Part shown: piece after piece, positions 49,159 to 58,335 of the stretch
Layout: the number at the start of each line of letters is the position of its first letter
Numbering within the stretch: the first letter of the stretch is position 1
NCBI GenBank assembly: GCA_937988885.1
Contig: CALKHR010000163.1
Span: 1 to 64,000, forward strand
Reading direction: 5' to 3'
Length of the DNA stretch: 64,000 bases
Source of the DNA: an uncultured Roseiflexaceae bacterium
GTDB taxonomy: Bacteria > Chloroflexota > Chloroflexia > Chloroflexales > Roseiflexaceae
Notes under the pieces: model-generated
The model's input: the letters and a program-made list of their open reading frames with translations, nothing else
Database searches by the model: none
What the model was told of the DNA's origin: nothing
Made by a program: the position numbers and the translations under genes

Positions 49159-50316
49159 CTAGCGTTCGACGATATCGAGCGCATGGGCTTCGGTGAGATC
49201 GGGCATGTCGAATTTGCTGGCGAGCCGCAGTACGACGTTTTCGGGCACGCTGTGCTGCCGGGCGTGGTTGCTGGTGAGGATGGCGTTGAGCGGCGCGTCG
49301 CAGTAGACGAGCCGCACCCGCGCGTCGTAGCCGAGCAGCAGGTCGAGCAGCGGGTCGCGCATCATGCGCGTGAGGTTGGTGGCGTTCCAGATGAACGGTT
49401 GTTTGCGGCGGAGGTAGACTCGCGCTTGTTCTTTGGCGGCGCTTGCCACGATGCCCTGCGGCTTGGTGGGGTCGATGCGCTTCTCTTGGCGGATGGCGTC
49501 GAGCGAGACGATCGGCAGGTCGAGCGCCTGCGTGTTCAGCCAGTGGTCTTTGCCTGCGCCGGGCAGGCCCACCATGACGATGACTTCGCCCCAGGTAGTG
49601 TCGTAGGCGTGGTAGTTCGGGTCGCCGCTGCCGGAGCGGCAGTAGCGCACGCGGCTGTGCGGCGAGGCGAACGGGTAGGGTTGCGTGAGGATGGCGCGCT
49701 CGGCACAGGCTCCGCGGAAGAGCTCGATGCGCCCAAGCAGTTCGTTCTGGTCGGCGCAGATGCGGCCCCGTGCGTCGGCCTCGGCCAGGAGGGCCAGGTG
49801 CGCGAGGTTGGCGGCCTGCATGCGGTAGCTCGATGTGATTAGGGCGTGTTCCATGTCGTTGCGGTCGAGGAACCAGATCGGTAGGCCGTGCAGCCGTACT
49901 AGCGCTACGATGGTTTCGCGCACGTGCAGTGGCGGCGCTGCGCCCAGTGTTTCGTTGACCCAGAGCAGTTGCCGCGCGATGGTTGCGCCGACCCGCGCAT
50001 GGCGTTGCGAGATGATGCGCCCGTTGGCTTCGACCTGCGTGCAGATGGGCTTGCCGATGTCGTGCAGCAGGGCAGCCAGGAAGAGGATGTGGCGCTCGGT
50101 TTCGGGTAGGGCGCGCCAGGCTGGCATGGCGGCGAGCGCTTCGGCGACCATGCGGGTGTGGGTGTGCACGTCGCCCTCGGCGTGGTGCTGCGGGTCTTGC
50201 GGCACGTTTATGAGTTCGTCGAGCCAGGGTTGGGCCGCGCGAATCGCCTCCCAATCGACACGCCATTCGGGGGCTTCTGGGCAGAGCGCGAAACGCCAAG
50301 TGTGTTCGTTTACCAC
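49159..50316 (-). CDS. HD-Pnk: HD phosphoesterase fused to polynucleotide kinase
   Basis: A 385-residue RNA end-healing enzyme. The N-terminal HD domain (about 35-230) has histidines at 44-45, 51 and 53, the H85-D86 pair in LLHDIGKP, and H106. The C-terminal kinase (about 240-385) has Walker A GLPGAGKD at 250-257 and the D-x-I-R sequence SLDAIRQEK that follows in bacterial Pnks. The two-domain order equals the Runella HD-Pnk, in which the HD part removes 2',3'-phosphates and the kinase phosphorylates 5'-OH ends. It overlaps the RNA ligase gene by 7 bp (50310-50316), which supplies the sealing step. Confidence 0.92.
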   Translation of the reverse strand: MVNEHTWRFALCPEAPEWRVDWEAIRAAQPWLDELINVPQDPQHHAEGDVHTHTRMVAEALAAMPAWRALPETERHILFLAALLHDIGKPICTQVEANGRIISQRHARVGATIARQLLWVNETLGAAPPLHVRETIVALVRLHGLPIWFLDRNDMEHALITSSYRMQAANLAHLALLAEADARGRICADQNELLGRIELFRGACAERAILTQPYPFASPHSRVRYCRSGSGDPNYHAYDTTWGEVIVMVGLPGAGKDHWLNTQALDLPIVSLDAIRQEKRIDPTKPQGIVASAAKEQARVYLRRKQPFIWNATNLTRMMRDPLLDLLLGYDARVRLVYCDAPLNAILTSNHARQHSVPENVVLRLASKFDMPDLTEAHALDIVER

Positions 50317-51092
50317 AGTGTCACCCCCTTGCGTAGCCGATTCGGCAGCAGCGGGCGGTCCATCCAGTGGCTGCCAGAATCGACGACGGTTTGCAGGAAG
50401 CCGGACCGTACGTATTTGTAGCGTTCGAGCACGCTGCCGTTCCGTTCGACTTTGATGTAGAGTCCTTCCATCCAGCCGCTTGGGTCGGTTTCGGCCAGGA
50501 TCTGCGCGATCGGTTGGCCGTGGGCTTCGGCTTGCGCTGCGAGTTGTTCGCGATGGTCGGCTGCGATCATTGTCGATGGGCCGAGCAGGGCGAGCAGTTC
50601 GGGCATGCTGCTGAAGCTTTGTTGGCTGAGCACGGGCACCGAGACGATGAATGGGGCCTTGTGCAGGAGGGCGCGCCGCTGTTCGGTGTCGAGGAAGCGC
50701 TGGGTTTCATGATCGTAGATGTCGTATTCTAGGAAGTAGTGCGGCAGGTCGGTGTAAAAGACGGTGTGTTTGGCGTACAGCCATTCGCCGAACATGCGGT
50801 AGCGCGTGCCGAGCAGTTCCCACAGTTCGGCGCTGTAGCGGGCCGCCCAGCTTTTGAGGAGTTCGAATTGACGCTCGCGGGGGCCGCCGTTCAGGTAGTG
50901 GCCGCGACTCTGGAGGCGTAGTTGGCCCGGCGCTTCGAAGCTGATGCCGCAGTTAGCGCCATCGACTTTCTCTTCGACGGTGAGGGTTTGCCCGGCCAGC
51001 ATGCGGAACGGTAGGGTGACGGGGTCGTCGTTGGCTTGTAGGCCGGAGCCTTCGAGGTGTTGTGTGCGTGGGTATTTGAACAGCGTGTCCAT
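50310..51092 (-). CDS. ATP-dependent RNA ligase (T4 Rnl2/DraRnl-like)
   Basis: A 260-residue nucleotidyltransferase. Motif I is K42-V-D-G (EEKVDGANCGISF), motif III FGEWLYAKH (101-109), IIIa LEYDIYD (121-127), motif IV EGLYIKVE (209-216) and motif V ERYKYVR (223-229). It would join 3'-OH and 5'-phosphate RNA ends after healing by HD-Pnk. The ATG at 51092 comes 1 nt after the stop of the methyltransferase gene, and the gene overlaps HD-Pnk by 7 bp, so the three are one translational unit. A longer upstream reading frame is overlap with the methyltransferase and is not used. Confidence 0.93.
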   Translation of the reverse strand: MDTLFKYPRTQHLEGSGLQANDDPVTLPFRMLAGQTLTVEEKVDGANCGISFEAPGQLRLQSRGHYLNGGPRERQFELLKSWAARYSAELWELLGTRYRMFGEWLYAKHTVFYTDLPHYFLEYDIYDHETQRFLDTEQRRALLHKAPFIVSVPVLSQQSFSSMPELLALLGPSTMIAADHREQLAAQAEAHGQPIAQILAETDPSGWMEGLYIKVERNGSVLERYKYVRSGFLQTVVDSGSHWMDRPLLPNRLRKGVTLW

Positions 51093-51093
51093 C

Positions 51094-51795
51094 TTACGTT
51101 TCAATGCTTGCAATGGCGAGTAGATGTCCGGGCACGTGGTCGAAGCGCACCCGTTGTGCGCCAGCCGCGAGCAGCAGTCGTTCAAGCGTGTTCGCATCGA
51201 ACAGGTGAATATGCTCTGGGTTGGTATCGGGTTTCGATGGCACCGAGAGCAGCACGAAGCGCTGCGCCACGCGCACGACTTCGGCCAGGGCGCGCTGTGT
51301 GTCGGGGATGTGTTCGAGCACTTCGAGCATTGTGACGACATCGTAGCTGCGCTCGGCGAACGGTAGGGTTGTGGCGTCGGCGAGTTGCGCTGTGAGGGTG
51401 GTGACGCCGCCGTTGCGCACTGCCAGCAGGCCCGCGACGCGGTAGTCGAGCGTGTCGATCGCGGTGACAGGCTGGTGCGGGAAGTTGTCGAGCAGCGGCC
51501 AGAGGAATGCGCCGCGTCCGCTGCCGATGTCGAGCAGTTCGCTTGGGCCGATGCCCTTGAGCGCGCCGAGCACTTTGGCGACACGGGGCAGTGTGATGGT
51601 GTGCTTGAAGCGGTGGATGCGCAGTTCGGCCTGTCGGGCGAGGGCGATCAGCCGCTGCTGCTGCTCGGGCGTGAGCGTGTCGAGCGGGGCGCTGAACAAC
51701 TCGGCATCGGCGGGTGTGTGCGGGACGTTGTTGCCCCGCATGTAGGCCGCCGCCAAGCGTGTGTAGTATTCAGTTGGGGGTGCTTGCGTGTGCAT
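51094..51795 (-). CDS. SAM-dependent methyltransferase of the RNA-repair operon
   Basis: A 233-residue class I methyltransferase (start at ATG 51795; a GTG at 51819 would add 8 residues). Motif I ELLDIGSGRGAFLW (about 85-98), the acidic TAIDTLDYR, motif post-I, and YDVVTMLEVLEHI (motif IV) are clear. Target is not defined. Hen1-type enzymes methylate RNA 3' ends in Pnkp/Hen1 repair systems, but the metal-binding EHxxH-like motif of Hen1 is not clearly present here; EHIHLFD is only loosely similar. Its place 1 nt upstream of the RNA ligase suggests modification of repaired RNA. Confidence 0.82.
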   Translation of the reverse strand: MHTQAPPTEYYTRLAAAYMRGNNVPHTPADAELFSAPLDTLTPEQQQRLIALARQAELRIHRFKHTITLPRVAKVLGALKGIGPSELLDIGSGRGAFLWPLLDNFPHQPVTAIDTLDYRVAGLLAVRNGGVTTLTAQLADATTLPFAERSYDVVTMLEVLEHIPDTQRALAEVVRVAQRFVLLSVPSKPDTNPEHIHLFDANTLERLLLAAGAQRVRFDHVPGHLLAIASIET

Positions 51796-51834
51796 TGGTT
51801 TATGATTCGGGCCGAGCACATCGCACGGCTTGCG

Positions 51835-52375
51835 CTAGATATCGGGTGGGAAGGTGAACTGCGCTGTTGCCGCCACCAAGGGTGCGGGGTCGACGCGGTA
51901 CTGTTCGAGTTGTGCGCGCAGTTCGTCGTTCCAATTGGTAAAGCCTGTCAGAGCGATCAGCGCTGCTAGGGCGATGCGTCGCAGACGCGGATCGGGATCG
52001 GCGCGGAATGTGCGTTCGATATCTGCCACCACTGAGGGGGCGTGTTCCATAGATTGCGATGCGCTGTTGCGGCGTCTGCTCGGCTAGCACCGCGACAAGC
52101 GTCGAATCATCGCCGAAGCGCAGGAGCAAGCTCATAGCAATGTGACGCAACGCCGCAGAATCGTCGGTGAGGGCGGCACGCAGGCGGGCCATGTCGCGGC
52201 TGCTGGAACACGTTTGTAGCACCGACCAGCGCTCGTAGGTGTCGCCCTGCGCGAGGCTGTCGAGCAGTGCGGCGACCTCGGGTTCGTGAGCTCTGCGCCT
52301 AAGTGCGATCAGGTGCTCCATCCGTTCACGTTGCGTCATTCCGTTGAGTGTGGAAAGCAAGTCGACGCGATTCAT
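51835..52375 (-). pseudogene. HEAT-repeat gene interrupted by a frameshift
   Basis: The first 110 codons (from ATG 52375) form HEAT-like helical pairs (ERMEHLIALRRRAHEPEVAALLDSL, AALRHIAMSLLLRFGDD). The frame then shifts at a run of five G (52036-52040 on + strand): removing one base would join the first part to VVADIERTFRADPDPRLRRIALAALIALTG and end at 51835. As read, the gene either is inactive, undergoes programmed frameshifting, or carries a sequencing error. It is the first gene of the RNA-repair operon. Confidence 0.7.
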
Positions 52376-52535
52376 ACAAGCTTCTCATGTGAAACCCGCT
52401 ATACCAAGTTTTCTAGTGCCATTAAGCAGCATACCACATTTTCCGCCTTTTCAAGGGCCTGTGTAGGAACGTTGTGTCTTTTTTCATCCACTGCGGTTGA
52501 GTAGAGCTCCACCGCACAAGACTATCAGGTAGGGA

Positions 52536-52571
52536 GAGATTCTTCACTTCGCTGCGCTCGTTCAGAATGAC
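52536..52571 (-). repeat. dispersed repeat (GTCATTCTGAAC type), inverted copy
   Basis: Reading leftward, this 36-bp word begins GTCATTCTGAACGAGCGC and ends GTGAAGAATCTC, matching the copy at 48674-48714 apart from a short insertion. It lies in the gap upstream of the RNA-repair operon, together with an 11-bp offset hairpin. Confidence 0.7.
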
Positions 52572-52605
52572 CCTGAGGGCGGATGTTTTGTTAGTCAACC
52601 GAACA

Positions 52606-52639
52606 ACAACGCGCCCCAGCCATAGCCGAGGCGCGTTGT
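52606..52639 (-). terminator. hairpin after the S11-like peptidase gene
   Basis: A 10-bp stem (52606-52615 with 52630-52639) 19 bp beyond the leftward stop codon, followed by TGTTCGG. The T run is poor, so termination is probable only. Confidence 0.5.
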
Positions 52640-52658
52640 CCTGTGAGAGCGATTGGGT

Positions 52659-55634
52659 TTACGGTTGCTGTGCCACCGTCCACATCCGCAAGTTCAGCGC
52701 GTTATTCGCGAAACGCGCGCTGACGTATCCGCCATCGGCAGTGGGGAGCGGCACTTGCACCACATCGATCTTGTTGGTGTTCAGCGCCTGCGTATTGCTG
52801 GTCGGCATCGTGGTGAACGAGCGCTCGGTGCAGCCGATCTGGTTCAGCGTGCCATTGGCGACGAGCAGGTTCCAGCCGCACAGCTTCAGCTTACCATCGC
52901 TGGTGGCGACTGCCGTCACGAAGTGGCTGCCGCCGACGTTATCGATCGCGTAATCCTTCACAGCGCCAACCTGAGTTGTGACCTCACCGCGTAGGTCGGG
53001 CGTAAAGAGCAAGCGGAAGCCGTAATCGAGAATGTTGTAGGCATCCGTCCAGCGATTGACGGCAACTGTCGAGCTCTGCGAATGCAACTGATTCAGCACC
53101 AGTGTATGATCGAGCCGCGTAGCTTGCAAGGAGAGACAACCACTGGAGGCACACAACGGCACATTCGGCACAGTGTCGCAGAAGAAGCCTCTGCTGCCGC
53201 CCTTCCAGCTTTCCAATCCCGGATAACGAGAGCCAACTGAACGGCTTAGATTGTAACAGCTTGGTGTATTGTTGCTAAACGTGCCACAAGCGCTATACTG
53301 GCTTGAGCCTGCGAACTCCTGGAAGCCTGGCATATCGCGCAACTCCATCCACAGGCGCACCTGATCGGCGGTGTTGGAGAAACAGCCACCAGCGGGTTGG
53401 CAGTAGGTGCTATTGCTCATCCCGAGCGAGGCCGCTAGGTTGTTCATCTCGGTGGCAAAAGCGGTTGTGGTGCCCGAGATGTGCTCGGCGATCGCGAAAG
53501 CTGCGTCGTTGCCCGAGTTGATGATCAGGCCGTGCAGCAGTGTGCGCAGCGTCTGCCGCTCGCCTTGCGTCAGGCCCATCAGGCTGCCACTCACACTCAC
53601 AGCGTTTGCACTCACCGTCACCATATCGTCCAGGCTCACCTGATTGTTTTCCACGGCGCGCAATGCGATGATCAACGTCATCACCTTGGTGACGCTCGCA
53701 ATGCCCTGGATGCCACTGCCGCGCTGGTAGAGCGTGCGGGCCTTCTCGAACTCGTAGCTTTGGCGTGTATCGACCAATAGGGCACGTTGCGAGTTCACGG
53801 TTGGGTCCGTGATAGTAACGCCCTTGCCAGGATTCTGGTCGAGTGTGTGATCTGCGATGACGTACGGTCGTAAGGAGCAGTTGGCGATATTACACATCGC
53901 AGGGCGGGTCTCCCAGGTGGTGGTGCGTAGAGGGTTGGTGCCGTTATCGACTGAGAAGAAGCCCGAGCGGGCGAGCGGTGCGATCGCCATATCCTCAGCG
54001 GTGCGCACCACCGTACCCGTACCGCGTAAGCTGACGCCGGTCAAGCCGCTACCGTGTATTGTGGGTAGGCCGCTGTTATCCACGCGCCAATAGCTGACCA
54101 TTTGATTGTTGAGCGCCGTGCGGTGCACCACAACATAGTACGGCGGTGTATCTGCATTGCCCTCCAGCGCTGCGATCTCGATCAAGCTGTTCGGATTAGC
54201 GGTGAAGACCGAACCGCTATCCTTGAGGCCCACGATCGCGCCAGTGGTGGGGTTCACGCGCCAAGTGATGATGCGGATGCCGTTCTCCGCCACATTGCCG
54301 ATGATCGGTGTGACGACTTGGAACGCATCGAGCGAGCCTGTCCGGCTGAGCAGCGAGCGATGGGCGATGCTGAAGTTCAACACCTGCACCTTGGCGTTGC
54401 TGCCGTAGCCGCGCGTATCGAGCTTGGTGAACTCTCCAGCGTTATTCACACGCCACGTGGTGAGCCACAAGTTCTGCTGCGCATCGCGCACCGCGCTCAA
54501 CAGCAGGCTGTAGCCCGAACTCGAAGACGTGCTCGGCGTGAGCGCATACAGTTTCACATCGTAGCCGTGAATGATCGGGCTATCCTGCAAATGGGTGGGA
54601 CTGTTATTGTTGCTCATGGTCCAGCTCGAAAGCTTCACGCTGGCGCCAGTGCCGCTGGCGGTGATGATCAAAGGCCTCAAGCTGCTATTGACCGCCCCTC
54701 CGATATGTACCACATCGACCTCGCGTAGCGGGCTGAGCGGTGCCGTGATATCGGGTTTAGCTGGCGTGGGCGCCACAACGAGCGGCATATAGAGCGTGTA
54801 GCTCGGGATCGCTGTCAGATCGAGCGGTTTCAATTCGGGCAGTACCTCCGGCTCGGAACCCTCCGCCCATCCTTCCAGCAGGTAATCCTCAGTTTCGCCG
54901 TGCGCGTAGCCTGCGGCAGGCCCGCGACCATCGGCGTGCGTGGCCTCTTGCTCGCTGATCGAGAAGCGCAACCACATATCCTGCTCGTGTTGCTCATTCC
55001 AGACCTTAATCGCAGGCAACTCGAACACGAACGAGCCGGGTTCGGTGAGCCTGATAGCATGGTTTTGGACGGCCCATTCATTGGCGGAGGAGCCATCTGC
55101 GCAGGTCATGCCGCTGTTCGCGCCCCACGCGCCGTCGCGGTTCCAATCGGCCCACAAGTTGATGTACGCCGTTTGCGGGAGCGTCGCGTTGTTCGTCACC
55201 GTCACGCGGTACTTGAGCGTCACCGAAGTGCAGTGCTTCAGCGTGCTCAGCACGTACAAGCCATCGTCGTTATCGTCGTTGGCGAGATTGTAGGCGGGGC
55301 GAATGTTGTTGACCGGGTCCTCATCCATGCCACTCTCGGCCTCCTCCTCACCGCTGATCTCGTTGCCGAGGTAGAAGGACAACGGCTCATTGATATGGAA
55401 GGGGCCGGTTGGTTCGCCACTCGGCAGACGGGAGACGGGGAATTGTGCGTTCACACCTGGATAAGCTGTCATAGGCGAGCTCGACTGATTGGTCGAATCG
55501 GGCGCATCGCCAAAATCCCGATAATTGGGGACTTGTGCCTGTGCAACCGGGAGCGGTGCGCTAGGCCACAGCCCGAAGAACAGCGCAATACAGCAGAGAA
55601 GTTGCAGCCATCGAAGTGCACGAACGAACGACAT
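52659..55634 (-). CDS. secreted S11-type serine peptidase-like protein with GEVED domain
   Basis: A 991-residue exported protein. A signal peptide (1 to about 34, AQAQ) is followed by a GEVED domain (about 40-255, FGDAPDS... ending HGETEDYLLEG). A long beta-rich middle (about 300-640) resembles a seven-bladed or repeat region. A D-Ala-D-Ala carboxypeptidase-like domain spans about 640-900. The SxxK motif is SVTK, the SxN motif SGN in NSGNDAAFAI, but the third motif is KGG instead of KTG. A C-terminal beta-region repeats features of the middle. S11 enzymes trim peptidoglycan stem peptides; the altered third motif may change the substrate. AAGGAG precedes the ATG by 8 nt. Confidence 0.85.
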   Translation of the reverse strand: MSFVRALRWLQLLCCIALFFGLWPSAPLPVAQAQVPNYRDFGDAPDSTNQSSSPMTAYPGVNAQFPVSRLPSGEPTGPFHINEPLSFYLGNEISGEEEAESGMDEDPVNNIRPAYNLANDDNDDGLYVLSTLKHCTSVTLKYRVTVTNNATLPQTAYINLWADWNRDGAWGANSGMTCADGSSANEWAVQNHAIRLTEPGSFVFELPAIKVWNEQHEQDMWLRFSISEQEATHADGRGPAAGYAHGETEDYLLEGWAEGSEPEVLPELKPLDLTAIPSYTLYMPLVVAPTPAKPDITAPLSPLREVDVVHIGGAVNSSLRPLIITASGTGASVKLSSWTMSNNNSPTHLQDSPIIHGYDVKLYALTPSTSSSSGYSLLLSAVRDAQQNLWLTTWRVNNAGEFTKLDTRGYGSNAKVQVLNFSIAHRSLLSRTGSLDAFQVVTPIIGNVAENGIRIITWRVNPTTGAIVGLKDSGSVFTANPNSLIEIAALEGNADTPPYYVVVHRTALNNQMVSYWRVDNSGLPTIHGSGLTGVSLRGTGTVVRTAEDMAIAPLARSGFFSVDNGTNPLRTTTWETRPAMCNIANCSLRPYVIADHTLDQNPGKGVTITDPTVNSQRALLVDTRQSYEFEKARTLYQRGSGIQGIASVTKVMTLIIALRAVENNQVSLDDMVTVSANAVSVSGSLMGLTQGERQTLRTLLHGLIINSGNDAAFAIAEHISGTTTAFATEMNNLAASLGMSNSTYCQPAGGCFSNTADQVRLWMELRDMPGFQEFAGSSQYSACGTFSNNTPSCYNLSRSVGSRYPGLESWKGGSRGFFCDTVPNVPLCASSGCLSLQATRLDHTLVLNQLHSQSSTVAVNRWTDAYNILDYGFRLLFTPDLRGEVTTQVGAVKDYAIDNVGGSHFVTAVATSDGKLKLCGWNLLVANGTLNQIGCTERSFTTMPTSNTQALNTNKIDVVQVPLPTADGGYVSARFANNALNLRMWTVAQQP

Positions 55635-56054
55635 AAAACACTCCTTTGTTGTGATAAGAATGAATAAAGATGGTTAGGGAGTTTATGCTTAGCTTAGGGC
55701 TTCGTTCGATTGTTGCTGGAGACATACGGAAGGCCAAGGTATGTCGAAAACGGGAATGATCGGGGAATTTCGCCTGTATCGCGGTTGAAAATTCATGTAT
55801 TGCTGTGATACCGAACTATTGCTTATCCGATACAAAGACGAGGGAAAATAATGGACCTTTCCTTCATTTTACAGAAAATTGGAAAAATTGTTGAGAGTAC
55901 ACATCCAAATGACTGTACAGAGATGTAAAATATAGGTTAAAATGTGTTATGGTAGCTGAAATGGACTGTAATCAACATTTCTAGCTGAATGTGTTGAATG
56001 AAACACACAGATAGAAATACGTCCAACGACTGAACACCTGTTCGTGGCAATAGC

Positions 56055-56060
56055 GTATAA
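56055..56060 (+). promoter_or_regulatory. -10 box of the HEAT protein gene
   Basis: A perfect TATAAT 46 bp before the ATG at 56101; its position makes GTG 56044 an unlikely start. The gap 55635-56054 shows no other clear feature. Confidence 0.55.
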
Positions 56061-56100
56061 TGGCGCAGTCTCGAACCGTTCGATGGAAAGCCGTTTTACC

Positions 56101-56646
56101 ATGGACCATGCGACTCAGACATTATGGGAGCAGGTACACTCAACGGATGGTGATGTGCGATTGGCCGCCTTCGACACACTGATGCTCATCACCGAGCAGC
56201 CCGTTGACTGGGCCTACGAGATCTGGGATACGCTTGTGGCAGAGCTTGAGCATCCGAACGGGCATCAGCGGGCGATCGCGGCGCAGTTGCTGTGCAACTT
56301 AGCCAAAAGCGATCCCGAACACCGTATCCTGAACGATTTCGAGACCATGTTCAAGCTGTTGCGCGACGACAAGTTCGTCATTGCTCGGCACACCCTTCAA
56401 TCGATGTGGAAGATCGGTCTGGTCAGTGTAGACCATCGCAAACTCGTTATCGACCGACTCTCGGGGTGGTTCTATGCCTGCGGCACTATGAAAAACGCGA
56501 CCTTGATGCGCTACGATATCCTTCAAGGTTTGCGGAAACTCTACAACGAAGTGGGTGATCCTCTGCTTCGCGATACAGCACGGGCGCTGATCGCGACGGA
56601 ACCCGACCTCAAGTACCGCAAAAAATACGCAACGTTATGGCGTTAG
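56101..56646 (+). CDS. HEAT-like repeat protein, unknown function
   Basis: A 181-residue all-helical protein: DHATQTLWEQVHSTDGDVRLAAFDTLMLITE, HPNGHQRAIAAQLLCNLAKSD, and DKFVIARHTLQSMWKIG form successive HEAT-type helix pairs. Such proteins bind proteins or nucleic acids; an alkylation-repair (AlkD-like) relation is possible but no signature residue is certain. The start is placed at 56101 because a TATAAT lies at 56055 and GGAAAG 10 nt upstream; ATG 56083 is the alternative. Confidence 0.78.
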   Translation: MDHATQTLWEQVHSTDGDVRLAAFDTLMLITEQPVDWAYEIWDTLVAELEHPNGHQRAIAAQLLCNLAKSDPEHRILNDFETMFKLLRDDKFVIARHTLQSMWKIGLVSVDHRKLVIDRLSGWFYACGTMKNATLMRYDILQGLRKLYNEVGDPLLRDTARALIATEPDLKYRKKYATLWR

Positions 56647-56781
56647 TCTAACCCCTCACGTTGTTTCAAAGACCCCTCATAACCTCTCGCAGCGCCGCGA
56701 GCAACCGACCGTGTCGTTTGGTGGCTGCTTTGTCGTGCTCGGCACTCCACCCATGGTAAACAGCTAGTCAGAGAGAGAACG

Positions 56782-58275
56782 ATGTCTACACAACAAGCTT
56801 CCTTTGTGCCTGCGCAGGAAACATCGCGGCGCGATATGGCGATCATTTTGACCATGCTGGTGGCAGCGTTTGTGGTGATCCTCAACGAGACGATCATGAA
56901 CGTGGCGCTGCCGAAGCTGATGGTCGAACTTCAGGTGAGCGCCAGCACCGTGCAGTGGTTAGCGACCGCGTATATGCTGGTGATGGCCGTCCTCATCCCG
57001 ACGACTGGCTTTCTGATCCAGCGCTTCACCACCCGCACGCTGTTTCTGAGCGCAATGGGCCTATTCACGCTTGGAACGTTGGTGGCAGGCATCGCGCCCT
57101 CCTTCGCCGTGCTATTGACTGGGCGCGTCCTGCAAGCCTCGGGTACAGCGCTGATCCTGCCGCTGCTGACCACCACCATCCTTGGCCTGATCCCGGTGGA
57201 ACGGCGCGGCGCGATGATGGGCACGGTGAGTATCGTCATTTCGGTGGCGCCCGCGATCGGCCCGACGATCTCGGGATTCATCCTACAATCGCTGTCGTGG
57301 CGCTATATGTTCCTGTTTGTGCTGCCGATCGCACTGTTGATGCTGGCCTACAGCGCACGCTACCTGGTGAATGTGGGCGAGACGCGCTACGCCAGCCTCG
57401 ATGTGCCCTCGGTGGTGCTCTCGGCGCTCGGCTTCGGCGGCGTAGTCTACGGCTTCAGCAGCGCGGGCGAGGGCGGCGGCAGCCTGCTCAGCGCGCACGT
57501 CCTGCTGCCCGTGGGGATCGGCCTGGTGAGCCTGGTGCTGTTCATCTGGCGGCAATTGCGTCTGCCCACACCGCTGCTGGATCTACGGGCGTTCGTCTAC
57601 CCGATGTTCCGTATGAGCGTGATCCTAATCATGATCGTGATGATGGCGCTCTTCTCGGCTGCTATCCTGCTGCCGATCTACTTGCAGAACATCCGCGAGT
57701 TCTCGCCGTTGCAGACTGGCCTGCTGCTGTTGCCGGGTGGCGTCTTGATGGGCGTGGCCTCGCCGATCGTGGGGCGTTTGTTCGACCGCTTCGGTCCGCG
57801 CGTGCTGACGACGGTAGGAGCGTCTATGCTGAGCCTGATCCTGTGGCTGTTCTCGGGCCTGACAGCCGATTCCAGCGTGGCGCTCATCCTCACGATCTCG
57901 ATCCTGTTCAACGGCTCGTTGGCGCTGTTGTTCACGCCGATCTTCGCGACGGGCTTGAATCAGTTGCCCCGCTCGCTCTACTCGCACGGCAGCGCCATCA
58001 TGAGCACGTTGCAGCAGGTGGCGGGCGCGGTCGGCACCGCGATGCTGGTGACGATTATGGCGCTGCGCACGGCGGCCTATCTCAGTACGGCGCAGCAACC
58101 CAGCGCTCCCGAGACACTGAAGGCCGCGCAGACCGCTGGCCTGCAGAGCGCGTTCCTGGTGGCGACGGGGCTAGCGGTGCTGGCGCTCTGTCTGACGCTG
58201 CTGCTGCGCCGCTCGACGCCACCCGTCGAGGACGAGGCGGGCGTGGAGTTAGAGATGGGCGTCTCGTTGCACTAA
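56782..58275 (+). CDS. DHA2 family (EmrB/QacA-type) MFS efflux pump
   Basis: A 497-residue permease with about 14 membrane helices. The early motif VVILNETIMNVALPKLMVEL with membrane Asn/Glu in helix 1, STVQWLATAYMLV, the helix-5 motif APAIGPTISGFI and the GFGGVVYGFSSAGEGG segment between helices 6 and 8 are typical of drug:H+ antiporter 2 members such as EmrB, LmrB and QacA. It likely exports drugs or metabolites with proton exchange. No EmrA-type adaptor is beside it, fitting a monoderm cell. A strong hairpin terminator follows. Confidence 0.93.
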   Translation: MSTQQASFVPAQETSRRDMAIILTMLVAAFVVILNETIMNVALPKLMVELQVSASTVQWLATAYMLVMAVLIPTTGFLIQRFTTRTLFLSAMGLFTLGTLVAGIAPSFAVLLTGRVLQASGTALILPLLTTTILGLIPVERRGAMMGTVSIVISVAPAIGPTISGFILQSLSWRYMFLFVLPIALLMLAYSARYLVNVGETRYASLDVPSVVLSALGFGGVVYGFSSAGEGGGSLLSAHVLLPVGIGLVSLVLFIWRQLRLPTPLLDLRAFVYPMFRMSVILIMIVMMALFSAAILLPIYLQNIREFSPLQTGLLLLPGGVLMGVASPIVGRLFDRFGPRVLTTVGASMLSLILWLFSGLTADSSVALILTISILFNGSLALLFTPIFATGLNQLPRSLYSHGSAIMSTLQQVAGAVGTAMLVTIMALRTAAYLSTAQQPSAPETLKAAQTAGLQSAFLVATGLAVLALCLTLLLRRSTPPVEDEAGVELEMGVSLH

Positions 58276-58302
58276 CAATCGTACTGGGCTAAACGACACA
58301 AG

Positions 58303-58335
58303 CGCGACCTTCTGCGTACAGCAGAAGGTCGTTTG
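58303..58335 (+). terminator. intrinsic terminator after the efflux gene
   Basis: An 11-bp perfect stem (58305-58315 with 58321-58331), 5-nt loop, then TTTG. The T tract is short but the stem is strong. Confidence 0.7.

Noticed and set aside
50310..51584. Longer N-terminus for the RNA ligase starting at 51584
   Set aside because: The extra 160 residues are Ser/Cys/Arg-rich out-of-frame reading of the methyltransferase gene; the ligase starts at 51092.
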